Shown: positions 1-9,457, counted from the first letter of the stretch. The stretch: 64,000 nucleotides of DNA from Mycolicibacterium litorale (GCA_002007745.1 CP019882.1:1178001-1242000), one strand, 5' to 3'. The notes: generated by a model not told the origin, from the sequence alone. Numbers and translations are program-made.

Positions 1-426
1 CGCATCGACATCGACTCTGCGGGAGAGCAATTCATTGGCGGCGTCATGACCGCTGAAACCATCACCGGGCAAGTCGCGTTCATCGAGGACGACCACACAC
101 TGGTCATCAACCGCGGCACCGAGGCCGGGGTAGCGGTGGGCATGGTCTTCGCGGTCAACGCCGACACCGGTCCGGTGATCACCGATCCGGAATCCGGACG
201 AGAGCTGGGGCGGCTACGCCGGGAGAAACTCCGGGTGCGGGTGTTCGACGCGCAGCCGCTGTTCGCCCGTGCGCACACCTTTGTCAGGACCGACGATCTC
301 TACGGCCTGCTCCAGATCCCCTTCTTCGCCGCTTCGGGTGACGATGCCGTCACCGTCGACGTGGGCGACGCCGTCGAGTCGATCCATCGCGAACCGAGCG
401 CGCGTCGCGCGATCGGACAGTGTTGA
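1..426 (+). CDS. FlgT C-terminal-like domain protein, 5' end outside window
   Basis: The frame is open from base 1 to the TGA at 424-426, so this is probably the 3' part of a longer gene. An internal ATG at 46 has no convincing ribosome binding site. The readable part (about 141 residues) has the pattern VINRGTEAGVAVGM followed by DPESGRELG and a short strand-rich tail, which resembles the FlgT C-terminal domain found in uncharacterised bacterial proteins. The role is unknown. It converges with the PGRS gene, whose stop lies 7 bp downstream. What I infer is only the domain likeness; the flagellar link is not meaningful in a mycobacterium. Confidence 0.6.
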   Translation, partial: RIDIDSAGEQFIGGVMTAETITGQVAFIEDDHTLVINRGTEAGVAVGMVFAVNADTGPVITDPESGRELGRLRREKLRVRVFDAQPLFARAHTFVRTDDLYGLLQIPFFAASGDDAVTVDVGDAVESIHREPSARRAIGQC

Positions 427-433
427 GGGTCGA

Positions 434-3400
434 TCACGCGACGCTGGTTGCCGTTCCACTGGTGGACTGAGTCAGCGCCGAGACCACGGTGAGGTCGTAG
501 TCGGAGGCTTGCCAGGCCTTCATGAACGCGCTCAATGAGAATTCTTGGCCCCCGGTCGGTAGCGCGCTGTCGTTGACCCACACCTTGCCGTTGGCCACAT
601 CGACCTTGAGCACCTGGATTTGGTGGTTGTAGGTGGTGAAGTCCGGGTTCGCCGACCCTGGCTGCCACCCCTGGCGCGACGAATACAACGCATTGTTGTT
701 GATGCCAACGGTGATCGCCTTCCCTTGCGCCAGTGCCGCATTCATGTCATTGAGCGCACGCTGGCCGTCTTCCAGCGTCGCGCGCGCGATCCGGTTTCCG
801 TTCGCGTCGTAGGTGCCGTAGGTGGTGTTGGTCGCGGTGACCGCCCAATGCTGTTCCATCAGCCGTACGGCGTCCTTGGGCCAAGCACCCATCTCGATTC
901 GCTCGCTGAGGAACATCTTTCGCCCGGGCAGGACGATGCTGTCCAGTTCCTTGGCCCACTCCACGACGGTGTCCTCGTCCTCGGTCTCGGTATGGGTGAC
1001 CTGCGCCGCAGCCATCGCCGACGACATCAACACGCAGTTCCAGTAGTTCTGGAATCGATGCAACTCAGCCAGCTCGGCAACGTCGCCGCCGTAGACACCG
1101 GTGCCGGTGACGGTGACGTTGATCTGCTGGTCGACGCTGTCGGGTTTGGCAATCCCGAGCGTGACCGCCACCGAGTGCAGAGCGCTCTGGACGAAGCCGG
1201 CGAATCCCGGCAACTGTGCGCTGACGCCGTTGTTCACGGTGATCACAAAGCTGTCGCTGATACCGGGATTCACCAACTCCGAATACGCGGTGTAGGTGTA
1301 TCGGCCGGTCTTCTCGTCGAACGACAGGGTGCCGTACTTGGGTTGGTCCTTGATCGAGTAGGTAACCGGAAAACCGTTGTTGCCGCTGGCATTGAGATCG
1401 ACCGTGATCTGTTTGTTCGATCCCCATTGGCCCCACACATTCGGCGCCACAGTCGGTGCCTGATTGAAGAAGATGTAGGACAGCTGGTGGGTCAGTTCGG
1501 ACCACATCGACTGTAATGTCGCCAGTGGCGAGGCCGCGATGGCACTTACCGTGGCAGTCGTTGCAGCGTAGGCAATTTCAGATCGCGACGCAGCGGCGGA
1601 AAACGTCGGTGATGCCGCACCGGGAGCGCCCTGATTCCCGTCGTCCCCGTACTCGCCGTTCTTGCCGGGCGTCCGGTAGGTGCTCACCCCGCCGGTGCCG
1701 TAGTTGCCATAGTCGCCACCGCCCCCGCCGCTGCTCTGGCGGGGCCCGCCGGATCCGCCGGTTCCGCCGTCGCCGCCGTTGCCCCCGTTGCCGCCGTTGC
1801 CGCCGTCGCCGGTGACCCCCTGACCTCCCTGGCCTCCCGCTCCTGCCGGACCGCCGGTTCCGCCGTCACCGGCCACTGTGGTGGCCGTCCCCGGCCCACC
1901 CACTCCGCCCGTGCCGCCATTGCCGCCGTTGCCGCCCTGGCCTCCGGTGCCGTTGCTCCAGCCGGCCCTACCGCCGTTGCCGCCCCAGCCGCCCGAGCCG
2001 CCATCACTGTTCGCGCCGCCCTGGCCGCCGTTGCCGCCGTCGCCACCGCGGCCGCCGGTGCCGCCGGTGCCGCTGGGGTCGGTGGTGTTTCCACCCGCTC
2101 CGCCGGCGCCGCCCTGCCCACCTTGGCCGCCGACCCCGCTGGAACCGGCGGCTCCGTCCGAGGGCATCACAAAGAAATAAGCGCCTCGGCCGGGCTTGCC
2201 GCCCAGGGCCCCACCGGGGCCGCCATCACCGCCGCGTCCACCGTCACCCCCGTCGTAGCCGTCACCCGTGCTGGCGTTGTATGGCGTTGTCCAGTAACTG
2301 AATCCACGGCCACCCGTACCGCCCCAGCCGCCTTTGCCGCCCTTGCCGCCACTGCCGCCGGTGCCGAACACCAGGCTGCCATTTCCGCCGTTGCCGCCAC
2401 TGCCGCCCTCGGCGCCGGCATATCCCTGATAGCCGTTGGGATCGTCGGCTGTCCCGTTGTCGCCCCGTCGGCCCTCCTGGCCGACGCCACCGGCACCACC
2501 ATCGCCGCCGCGGCCGAACACCGACAACGCTCCGACATTGCCGCCGTTACCACCGTCGCCACCACCGTAGCCACCGGTTCCGCCGGCGCCGCCGTTGCCC
2601 ATCCACAGGCCGCCCCGGCCACCGCTCCCGCCGTCACCGCCATGATCGTCTTCGTATCCTTGCCAGGGGCTTTCGCCACCCACCCCGCCAGCGCCACCAG
2701 TCGCATACAGCGCGAGCAGGCCGCCGTTACCGCCGTTACCACCCTTTCCGCCGAAGGCACCCTTGCCGCCGGCGCCACCGTTGCCGGCGGCTCCCCTCAG
2801 CGACATCAGGCCGCTGTCACCACCATTTCCGCCCGCACCGGCTTTGCCGCCGTATTCGATGGCGTTGCCACCGATGCCACCGTTTCCGCCGTTACCGCTG
2901 AACATCCCGCCGTTGCCGCCGCGACCGCCGTCGGCCCCGACTGTGCCGAGCGCGACCCCGGCATTGCCACCGTTTCCGCCGATGCCGAACACGCCAGCTG
3001 AGCCGCCGTTACCGCCCGTGGCGCCGGCCTGGGTCTGTGTGCCGTTGCCCCCGACGCCCCCGTTGCCGGCGATCAAGCCTCCGTTACCGCCGTGCCCACC
3101 GGCTCCGCTGTTGACGGCGGCCACCCCGGCACCGCCCTTGCCGCCGTCACCGAACCATCCTGCGGCGCCGCCGTTTCCGCCGTTGAATCCGGCGCCACCA
3201 TTGCCGAAGAGGCCGCCGCGACCACCGTTGCACGCGGACCCGGCAGTGCACGTGTCTGCCGTCCACGAATAGCCGTTGCCCATGATGATGCCGCCGTCGG
3301 GGTGTGCGGCGGTGCCGTTGCTGAAGAAGACGCTGAGCAGCGAGTCGAATCCGCCGGCGACGTCCACCGCCGGCGAGGCAGGCGTGCTGGTGACCGACGC

Positions 3401-3856
3401 CGACACGACGGCCGTGGCACGCGAGTCTGGAGCCACCCGGGTGACTGAGTCGGCGATCGCCTCGGCGCGGACGCTCGATGAAGGCTTCTTGACCGTGCCC
3501 GTCGTACCCGCCGCGGGCCGGGACGATCCGCTGCGAATCGCACCTGACGAGTTGGGGCGCGGTTTCGTGCGTGCCGGTCCGGCATGCACCGTGGACTTCG
3601 CCGCGCCGGCCGACGAACCGCTGGAGGCAGCGGATCCCTTCGAATGCGCGCTGCTGCCCGTATCGGCGGACGCCACTGCGGGCATGGCAGCAATCGCAGC
3701 GCCCACACCCAGTGCCACTGCCGAGGCGCCGATCCAAGTCAAGACCCTCAGCTGCCCCGCCGACTGCGGCAGCGTCATGCCGCCGAACTCGGCGGGCAGC
3801 ACCCGAAGGTCGTCAACGCCCTCGGTGATGGTCTGGACTGGGTCGGTTGAACGCAT
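434..3856 (-). CDS. Exported PGRS-like glycine-rich protein with Ig-like and papain/C39-like C-terminal domains
   Basis: The protein has 1140 residues. Residues 1-64 form a long export signal with hydrophobic core (IGASAVALGVGAAIAA) and an AxA site at VASA. Residues 65-165 are Ser/Ala/Pro-rich. A short linker with two Cys (DTCTAGSAC) leads into about 500 residues of GGNGG/GGxGG repeats typical of PGRS regions, but there is no PE domain. About residues 780-910 form an Ig/cadherin-like domain starting at the mycobacterial motif YIFFNQAPT. The last 200 residues look like a papain-fold C39-type peptidase: Gln936, Cys941 (NYWNC), His1078 (YNHQI) and Asn1095/Asp1096 (VWVND) are in the expected order. 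It is probably secreted or on the surface; protease activity is inference. A paralogue lies at 26138-29744 and shares its promoter region. Confidence 0.85.
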   Translation of the reverse strand: MRSTDPVQTITEGVDDLRVLPAEFGGMTLPQSAGQLRVLTWIGASAVALGVGAAIAAMPAVASADTGSSAHSKGSAASSGSSAGAAKSTVHAGPARTKPRPNSSGAIRSGSSRPAAGTTGTVKKPSSSVRAEAIADSVTRVAPDSRATAVVSASVTSTPASPAVDVAGGFDSLLSVFFSNGTAAHPDGGIIMGNGYSWTADTCTAGSACNGGRGGLFGNGGAGFNGGNGGAAGWFGDGGKGGAGVAAVNSGAGGHGGNGGLIAGNGGVGGNGTQTQAGATGGNGGSAGVFGIGGNGGNAGVALGTVGADGGRGGNGGMFSGNGGNGGIGGNAIEYGGKAGAGGNGGDSGLMSLRGAAGNGGAGGKGAFGGKGGNGGNGGLLALYATGGAGGVGGESPWQGYEDDHGGDGGSGGRGGLWMGNGGAGGTGGYGGGDGGNGGNVGALSVFGRGGDGGAGGVGQEGRRGDNGTADDPNGYQGYAGAEGGSGGNGGNGSLVFGTGGSGGKGGKGGWGGTGGRGFSYWTTPYNASTGDGYDGGDGGRGGDGGPGGALGGKPGRGAYFFVMPSDGAAGSSGVGGQGGQGGAGGAGGNTTDPSGTGGTGGRGGDGGNGGQGGANSDGGSGGWGGNGGRAGWSNGTGGQGGNGGNGGTGGVGGPGTATTVAGDGGTGGPAGAGGQGGQGVTGDGGNGGNGGNGGDGGTGGSGGPRQSSGGGGGDYGNYGTGGVSTYRTPGKNGEYGDDGNQGAPGAASPTFSAAASRSEIAYAATTATVSAIAASPLATLQSMWSELTHQLSYIFFNQAPTVAPNVWGQWGSNKQITVDLNASGNNGFPVTYSIKDQPKYGTLSFDEKTGRYTYTAYSELVNPGISDSFVITVNNGVSAQLPGFAGFVQSALHSVAVTLGIAKPDSVDQQINVTVTGTGVYGGDVAELAELHRFQNYWNCVLMSSAMAAAQVTHTETEDEDTVVEWAKELDSIVLPGRKMFLSERIEMGAWPKDAVRLMEQHWAVTATNTTYGTYDANGNRIARATLEDGQRALNDMNAALAQGKAITVGINNNALYSSRQGWQPGSANPDFTTYNHQIQVLKVDVANGKVWVNDSALPTGGQEFSLSAFMKAWQASDYDLTVVSALTQSTSGTATSVA

Positions 3857-3912
3857 ATGGGCAGCCCCCGGCTAGTACCAACGATGATCGACGGCCGGTT
3901 GTCAGCTTCGGC

Positions 3913-4020
3913 GGCCAGACAGGAGCATAAGGCTAACTAACTATCGAGTCTATAATTCGCTAAGAAATTGTCGTCCCCGTCGGAAAATATTCGGCGTGAT
4001 CCACATGCTGTTAACTGAAG
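3913..4020 (-). promoter_or_regulatory. Conserved promoter region of PGRS gene 1
   Basis: Read on the minus strand this segment aligns almost without gaps to 25973-26080, upstream of the PGRS paralogue. Shared blocks are AGTTAAC (4010-4016), ATTTTCCGAC (3979-3988), GCGAATTATAGAC (3948-3960) and a TAGTT..GCC block. Spacing between ATTTTCCGAC and GC(G/A)AATTATAGAC is 18 nt in both. The start codon lies about 92 nt further on. The block is much more AT-rich than its surroundings, so it is probably the promoter plus regulator sites; I cannot assign the -10 with certainty. Confidence 0.6.
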
Positions 4021-4425
4021 CGCCCCGGTTCGGCAACGATGGCCTACAGCCTGCGCCATCGATAGGTACGTCGGTGCCAGTCAGGCAGAGTCGCGCAGCG
4101 TGCGGGTCCGGTGGGAGCGTGCAGCGCGCAAGAGTCGTACATAGCCGTAGCAACATTGATTTCGCACAACCATCCGCGCCAGGGCGCACCTGGCGTGACT
4201 GTCGCGGAGGATCTATCAAGCCTAAGGAACGGGGTTCTCGGGGGATGGTGCAGGCCGGGATCTGGAACGGAAACCTACGGTACCGGAAGTTGCTGTCTGC
4301 AAATTAACGATACCGTCGATAAATGGTGACTTCTGTTGCTGATTGTCACCGTTGGTGCGCTTATCGAGGCCGATGTTCCGCCGCATGTAATGGTGATCCC
4401 GTAGGTTCGCACACTGCGGGCAGGC
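4021..4425. other. Non-coding stretch, no gene seen
   Basis: About 400 bp between the PGRS promoter and the stop of the acyl-CoA dehydrogenase-like gene. It is less GC-rich than the coding sequence around it. No open frame shows family resemblance or a good ribosome binding site, and I see no RNA gene or strong hairpin. Confidence 0.5.
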
Positions 4426-5457
4426 TCAGACAGACGGCCGAGAGAATCTCTCGATCAGTGATCGCTTCAGCTCGGGGCGACTCGCCGCTACCACGGTGAA
4501 CAGGGCGCAGCGAGCCAGCAGCTGTGCGCGTGATGAGCGAAGCAGCGACGGTCCGCCACACGCGGCGACCAAGGCCGCGGTCGCCCGGGTCGCGAGCTCG
4601 CATCCGTCGGCGCGCGCCCGCAACAACGCATCCGAGTCGGCCAGGCCGGCGTCGAGTCGCTCGCGGACCGCCGCTGCCTGCGTGTGCAGCGCTGCCGCGG
4701 CGTCTGGTTCATCAGCCTCGTCGAGCAACCGCGTGCAGCGGCGCACCAGGCCGATGGGCAGGGTCGCGTTGAGCCGTGACCCGAAGTTCTGGTTGGCCAT
4801 GAAATCCGCCCGTGCGGTCCGGCTGACGATCCGATCATCGGGGATGACCAATCCGTCCACCTCCAACGCCACCGTTTGTGAGGCGTCGGCGACGAACAAC
4901 GGCTGGGCGGTCACCGACGTGATCCCCGGCTGGGGTTCGGCGACCACCAATCCGGCAACGATATCGCCGGTGTCGAGGTCCCCGGCGGAGATTTGAATGA
5001 CATCGATGATGCCCCAACCGCTTACGAATGGGGCGTGCCCCGACAGTCGCCAACCACCCGACACCCGGACTGCCCGCATTCGCGGCGGCACCGGCACGGC
5101 CCCGGCGTAGGCCACGCCGCCGCGCAGCGACCCGCTGATGAGACCGGGGATGAATTCCGCCCGCAAGGCATGGTTGTCCGAGGACGTCAATGCGGCGAGC
5201 ATGCCGTGGTGCTGAACCCAGGTGAACGCGGTGGCCAGACAGCCGCCGGCCATCGTCTCCAAGATCTCGATGATCTGTGGCAGGCTCAGTCCTGGACCGC
5301 CGGCCTCGGCCGGTGCGGCGATGCCGTACAACCCCGCCGTCGCCATCGTCTGCCAATGGGTTTCGGGAACTCGACCGGTCCGGTCCACCTCCAGGGCCGC
5401 GGGAAACAGTACGGAGTCGGCAATCTCGTGCGCGCGCTCGACCAAGTTCGCAGTCAC
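4426..5457 (-). CDS. Acyl-CoA dehydrogenase-like flavoprotein (short form)
   Basis: A 343-residue protein with GTG start at 5455-5457. The N-terminal helical domain, middle beta domain (motif GGWRLSGHAPFVSGWG, residues about 130-145) and a shortened C-terminal helical domain are recognisable as acyl-CoA dehydrogenase fold. The WEG/YEG catalytic-glutamate motif near the C-terminus of true family members is not seen, so it may act as a flavin monooxygenase or on a non-standard substrate. The next gene on the same strand is the TetR gene upstream (27 bp gap), so the two may be co-transcribed. The substrate is unknown. Confidence 0.75.
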   Translation of the reverse strand: MTANLVERAHEIADSVLFPAALEVDRTGRVPETHWQTMATAGLYGIAAPAEAGGPGLSLPQIIEILETMAGGCLATAFTWVQHHGMLAALTSSDNHALRAEFIPGLISGSLRGGVAYAGAVPVPPRMRAVRVSGGWRLSGHAPFVSGWGIIDVIQISAGDLDTGDIVAGLVVAEPQPGITSVTAQPLFVADASQTVALEVDGLVIPDDRIVSRTARADFMANQNFGSRLNATLPIGLVRRCTRLLDEADEPDAAAALHTQAAAVRERLDAGLADSDALLRARADGCELATRATAALVAACGGPSLLRSSRAQLLARCALFTVVAASRPELKRSLIERFSRPSV

Positions 5458-5484
5458 GCCATGACGGTAGCGCGCATCGACGTG

Positions 5485-6063
5485 TCAGGACCGGCGACGC
5501 AGTCCGTCGACGAAGACAGCGACCATGCGCTGGTTGTAGGCCGGGCCTTCGCCGGGCACGGGCTGGCACAGCAGTGCCACGGCGTGCAGCAGGTCCCGGG
5601 CCGCGACGTCCTTGCGGAGCGTTCCCGTCCCGGCCGCAGCGCCGAGTAATGACGCGACGACCGGTTCGAGTCGATCGTTGAAGTAGCCGGGCAGCCCGTC
5701 AAAGGCGGGATCGCCCGAGTGCAGAGCGGCCGCCAATCCGCGTTTGGTGGCGACGAATTCGGTGAACCGGGCCACCCACCTCATCAGCGCTTCGGTCGGT
5801 TCGAACTCGGCCTGCAGCACCGGACCGGCCTCGGCGCAGGCGTCGATCTCGTGTTGGAGAACGGCGGTGACGAGGTCCGAACGCAGGGGAAAGTGTCGGT
5901 AGAGCGTCCCGATGCCGACGCCGGCACGGTCGGTGATCTCTTTGGCCGGTGCATCGACCCCAGTGGTGGTGAAGACAGCCTTCGCCGCCTCGATCAACGC
6001 GTCGACGTTGCGCTGCGCGTCGGCACGCTTACGGCGCGGCCGGCCGCCGTCGGTCGAACTCAC
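5485..6063 (-). CDS. TetR family transcriptional regulator
   Basis: 192 residues from a GTG at 6061-6063, chosen because GGCGGAGAAAAC lies just upstream; a longer in-frame reading would run through the operator. The N-terminal helix-turn-helix reads ALIEAAKAVFTTTGVDAPAK then AGVGIGTLYRHFPLR, the classic TetR recognition segment. The C-terminal ligand domain gives no hint of ligand. It is divergent from the aldo/keto reductase at 6179, and the promoter between them holds a palindrome, so it probably represses that gene and itself. Confidence 0.9.
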   Translation of the reverse strand: MSSTDGGRPRRKRADAQRNVDALIEAAKAVFTTTGVDAPAKEITDRAGVGIGTLYRHFPLRSDLVTAVLQHEIDACAEAGPVLQAEFEPTEALMRWVARFTEFVATKRGLAAALHSGDPAFDGLPGYFNDRLEPVVASLLGAAAGTGTLRKDVAARDLLHAVALLCQPVPGEGPAYNQRMVAVFVDGLRRRS

Positions 6064-6076
6064 GTTTTCTCCGCCC

Positions 6077-6112
6077 TTGATAAGTGGAAACACTTTCCAT
6101 ATAGTTCCGGAA
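6077..6112 (+). promoter_or_regulatory. Sigma-70-type promoter with TetR operator in the spacer
   Basis: A -35 box TTGATA (6077-6082) and -10 box TATAGT (6100-6105) are separated by exactly 17 nt. Inside that spacer lies the perfect palindrome TGGAAA-CAC-TTTCCA (6085-6099), followed by a second small palindrome TTCCGGAA (6105-6112). A repressor bound here would block RNA polymerase. The promoter points to the aldo/keto reductase gene 74 nt downstream. Confidence 0.7.
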
Positions 6113-6178
6113 GGCGATTCCATTTAACCCGACGGTACGGCATTCAGTAGCGTCCCAGCGCTTTGAGGAGCAGACCAC

Positions 6179-7216
6179 ATGAAGTACCGCGTGCTCGGCC
6201 GCACTGGAATCAAGGTCAGCCCCTACGGGCTGGGCACCCTTATGCTCGGCGCCGCGATCGGTAACCCGGACCACGATGACTCGATTCGGATCATCCACAA
6301 GGCGATCGACGCGGGTATCAACCTCCTCGACACCGCAGACGCGTACTCCATCCCCCCGCAGAGCGCCTCGGAGATCGTCGTCGGCAAGGCTCTGAAGGGT
6401 CGGCGTGATCGCGTCGTGCTCGCGACCAAGTTCGGTCGACCGATCGGTGCGGACCCGAATCGTCAAGGAGCCTCACGGCGTTGGATCATGACCGCAGTCG
6501 AAGAGTCGCTTCGCCGCCTGCAGACCGACTACATCGATCTCTACCAAGTCCACCGATGGGACCCCGATACCGCGGTCGAGGAGACCCTGTCGGCACTGTC
6601 CGATCTCGTCCATGCAGGCAAGGTTCGTGCCATCGGATCGGCAAACACACCGGTCTCGGAACTGGTCGAGGCTCAGTGGATGGCCGAGCGGCATCACCTC
6701 GAGCCGTTCCGTACCGAGCAGCCGGTCTACTCGATCCTCAACCGCGGCATCGAAAGCGAGGTGCTGCCCGCCGCGCAGCGCCACGGGATGGGCGTGCTGG
6801 TGTGGGGGCCGCTCGGTCAGGGGATGCTGACCGGTCGAGCACGCAAAGGTGTGCCGACCGACCTGGTTCGAGCGAGCATTCTGCAGGCTTTCAACGACGA
6901 ACGCCGGCTCGACGTGGTCGAGCAGGTGCTCGCGCTGGCCCGCGACACCGGTCTGCGGATGACGCACTTGGCCATGGCATTCGCGATCAGCCACCCCGGC
7001 GTGACGAGCGCGCTGCTCGGACCGCGCAGCATGGAACAACTCGATGACCTGCTGGCCGGCATCGACGTGGTACTCGGCGACGAGGTCCTCGACCGAATCG
7101 ACGAGATCGTCGCTCCTGGCAGCGATATCGGCGTTCTCGATCAGGCCTACATCCCCGCCGCCATCCGGGAAGAAAGTCAACGCCGCCGCCCGATCGCCAC
7201 CCGAGCGGCAGCCTGA
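6179..7216 (+). CDS. Aldo/keto reductase
   Basis: 345 residues, ATG preceded by GAGGAG at a normal distance. Family features are plain: the N-terminal GRTGIKVSPYGLGT strand, NLLDTADAYS carrying the catalytic Asp and Tyr, LATKFG with the catalytic Lys, and YQVHRWD with the catalytic His. The middle contains the YSILNRGIE segment common to the AKR family that resembles voltage-gated K-channel beta subunits. It probably reduces a carbonyl with NADPH in the cytosol; the substrate is not evident. Expression is probably controlled by the divergent TetR gene. Confidence 0.88.
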   Translation: MKYRVLGRTGIKVSPYGLGTLMLGAAIGNPDHDDSIRIIHKAIDAGINLLDTADAYSIPPQSASEIVVGKALKGRRDRVVLATKFGRPIGADPNRQGASRRWIMTAVEESLRRLQTDYIDLYQVHRWDPDTAVEETLSALSDLVHAGKVRAIGSANTPVSELVEAQWMAERHHLEPFRTEQPVYSILNRGIESEVLPAAQRHGMGVLVWGPLGQGMLTGRARKGVPTDLVRASILQAFNDERRLDVVEQVLALARDTGLRMTHLAMAFAISHPGVTSALLGPRSMEQLDDLLAGIDVVLGDEVLDRIDEIVAPGSDIGVLDQAYIPAAIREESQRRRPIATRAAA

Positions 7217-7224
7217 CGCACCGG

Positions 7225-8238
7225 TTACCGCACGGTCAGCACAATTTTTCCGCGGATGTGTCCCTGCTCGGCACGCTGGTGCGCTGCGGCGGCATCAGCC
7301 AGTGGGAAGCTGCTGTCGATCGCGACCCGCACCGTGCCATCGTCGAGCAAGCCTGCCAGCTCGGCCAGTTGTGCTCCGTTGGAACGGACTTGGGTCATCG
7401 ACACCGTCACACCGCGCTCCTGCGCCTCGGCGGCGGCGGCGAATCCGGGAAAGACCGGAAACAGGGCGCCACCGCGATGGAGGGCGCGTAGGAAGCGGGC
7501 GGTGGCCGGGCCGCCCAGCGTGTCGAACACCAGGTCGACATCATGCGCGACGTCTTCGACGGAAGTCGTGGTGTAGTCGATGATCTCGTCGGCGCCGAGC
7601 GCGCGCAGGAATGTGTGGTGTGATCCGGAGGCCACCGCGATCACTCGCGCGCCGCGCCACTTGGCCAACTGCAGCCCGAGGTGCCCGACACCGCCGGCGG
7701 CACCGTTGACCAGGACCGTCTTGCCATCCAGTGGGACTGGGCGATGCGCCTTCGGCTGCAACGGATTCGGCTCGTGGTGTCCGAGCTCGATCAGGAACTG
7801 CCACGCGGTCAACCCCGACATGGGCGCCGCGGCAGCCTGCGCGTGGTCGATGCCGGCCGGCTTGCGGGCCAGATCCGACGCGGGTGCGGCGACGTATTCG
7901 GCATAGGCGGCGCTCTGGCCGAAGCTGGGGAAGCGCAGCATCCCGAAGACCTCGTCACCGACGGAGAAACCGTGGACGTCCGCGCCCACCGCCTCGACGA
8001 CGCCGGACACATCCGAACCCGGAATGGCCGGCAGCGGAATCGATGGTCGCAACTCGGGCGGCAGCTGCTGGCGCTGATACCCGTCGCGGAGATACCAGTC
8101 AGGGGGGTTGAGCCCGACTGCATGAACACCGACCAACACTTCCCCCGGCTTCACCCGGGGAACCGGAACGCTCTCGTAGCGCAACACTTCAGGGCCGCCG
8201 AACTGGTGCAGCCGAACGGCTTTCATTGCCACCGGCAT
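7225..8238 (-). CDS. Zinc-free medium-chain NADPH:quinone oxidoreductase
   Basis: 337 residues with GroES-like N-terminal domain (PGEVLVGVHAVGLNPPDWY) and Rossmann domain carrying VNGAAGGVGHLGLQLAK. The catalytic and structural zinc Cys ligands of alcohol dehydrogenases are absent, which places it with quinone oxidoreductase/enoyl reductases. The ATG at 8238 is preceded by AGGAG. It lies 9 bp downstream of the hydrolase gene at 8248-9438 on the same strand and is probably its operon partner. It converges with the aldo/keto reductase. Confidence 0.85.
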   Translation of the reverse strand: MPVAMKAVRLHQFGGPEVLRYESVPVPRVKPGEVLVGVHAVGLNPPDWYLRDGYQRQQLPPELRPSIPLPAIPGSDVSGVVEAVGADVHGFSVGDEVFGMLRFPSFGQSAAYAEYVAAPASDLARKPAGIDHAQAAAAPMSGLTAWQFLIELGHHEPNPLQPKAHRPVPLDGKTVLVNGAAGGVGHLGLQLAKWRGARVIAVASGSHHTFLRALGADEIIDYTTTSVEDVAHDVDLVFDTLGGPATARFLRALHRGGALFPVFPGFAAAAEAQERGVTVSMTQVRSNGAQLAELAGLLDDGTVRVAIDSSFPLADAAAAHQRAEQGHIRGKIVLTVR

Positions 8239-8247
8239 CCTCGTCTC

Positions 8248-9438
8248 CTATCCGTGCCCGACAGTCTCGTCGAGCCAGTCGAACATCCGTTGGTGGAACA
8301 GGGTCAGGGCGCCTTCGTGGCAGTGTTCGCCGGCACCCTCGTCGGCGGTGAACCGCAGGAACGTCTTAGGGCAGCGCAGGGCGTCGTAGAGCTTGGTCGG
8401 CTGCCCCTGGAAGAATTGGTCGTCTTCGGCCTCGCAGACCAGTGTCGGACAGGTCACCCGGCCCACGACATCGGCGAGGTCGTACTTGCCGATCTCGTCG
8501 AGTAGCTCCTGGCCGGTGGTCACGTCGAACACCCACAATGCGTTCGACAACACCCATCGCGCTGAGGTCGGTGCCTGCCCTCGATGAGCGATCAGGGCGT
8601 CGAAGGCGGCCACCTGACCGGCCGAATCATGTTCGGGGACATCAGCTGTCGGCATCGCGTCGGCCATGCTGAACACTCCGTCGTAGGCGATGCACGCCGC
8701 TATCCGATGTTCGAACGCCGCCGCGCGCGGGGCGAGGTAGCCGCCCATGCTCATGCCGAGTAGGGCGATACGCTCGGGGTCGACCCCGCGCAGGGTGATC
8801 GCGAAGTCGACCACCGGGGTGATCACCGCCTCCCAGTCGTGGCGGAAAGGCAGTCCGTGATGACGCAGGGCACTGCCTTGTCCGGGCCCCTCGAAGATCA
8901 GGCAGTTCCAGCCGTAACGACGGGCGGCCTCCCCGACCGCGAAGTACATCTCTTCGACGGTGGAGTCGAAGCCCCCGTGAGCCAGCAGGGTGGGCCCGCG
9001 ATGGTCGCCGCTGACATTGAGATAGTAGGCCTCCAATTCGATTCCGGCATAGGGAATCTGCACCCGCTCCCAGCGCTTCTGAATCTCGTCGGCACTGCGA
9101 AATGTTTGGATGGCGCGCGCCGAGGTGTCGGCTACCCGGGGGTCGCTGCGTGGGTCGTCACGCAGATAGAACTCGGCGGTGCGGTAGTAGTTCGAGGCGC
9201 GCAAGTAGGCGCTGCTGGCGCTGACCGGGTGCCCGGCGGCGGCGCAGCCATCGGCGATCCCGGCTATCCGGTCGGCCAAGGCGCGCCATTGCCGGTACCA
9301 GGACTCCCAATCGCCAGGGGTGATGCGCGCCGCCGTGGTGATGACCTCCCCGATATCGGCGCCGCCGTACGCGGCGTAGCCGACGGCCCGCAGTGTCTCG
9401 AACGAGAAGGACTCGTCACCGTCGAAGATGAACCGCAT
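8248..9438 (-). CDS. Alpha/beta hydrolase, 2,6-dihydroxypseudooxynicotine hydrolase-like
   Basis: 396 residues. An N-terminal helical region (to about 120) precedes an alpha/beta hydrolase core. The oxyanion segment is LLAHGGFDS, the nucleophile elbow is LLGMSMGG, and DEGAGEHCHEGA provides the C-terminal His region. This layout is that of the C-C bond hydrolases related to 2,6-dihydroxypseudooxynicotine hydrolase. The true substrate is unknown. It is divergent from the TetR gene at 9533, with palindromes in between. Confidence 0.8.
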   Translation of the reverse strand: MRFIFDGDESFSFETLRAVGYAAYGGADIGEVITTAARITPGDWESWYRQWRALADRIAGIADGCAAAGHPVSASSAYLRASNYYRTAEFYLRDDPRSDPRVADTSARAIQTFRSADEIQKRWERVQIPYAGIELEAYYLNVSGDHRGPTLLAHGGFDSTVEEMYFAVGEAARRYGWNCLIFEGPGQGSALRHHGLPFRHDWEAVITPVVDFAITLRGVDPERIALLGMSMGGYLAPRAAAFEHRIAACIAYDGVFSMADAMPTADVPEHDSAGQVAAFDALIAHRGQAPTSARWVLSNALWVFDVTTGQELLDEIGKYDLADVVGRVTCPTLVCEAEDDQFFQGQPTKLYDALRCPKTFLRFTADEGAGEHCHEGALTLFHQRMFDWLDETVGHG

Positions 9439-9457
9439 GATGCCGTCTCCCTCCTCG

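Noticed and set aside
1684..3737. Long frames on both strands inside the first PGRS gene, rich in Pro or Ala/Arg
   Set aside because: They are frame shadows of the GGNGG repeats; high GC and repetition keep all frames open.
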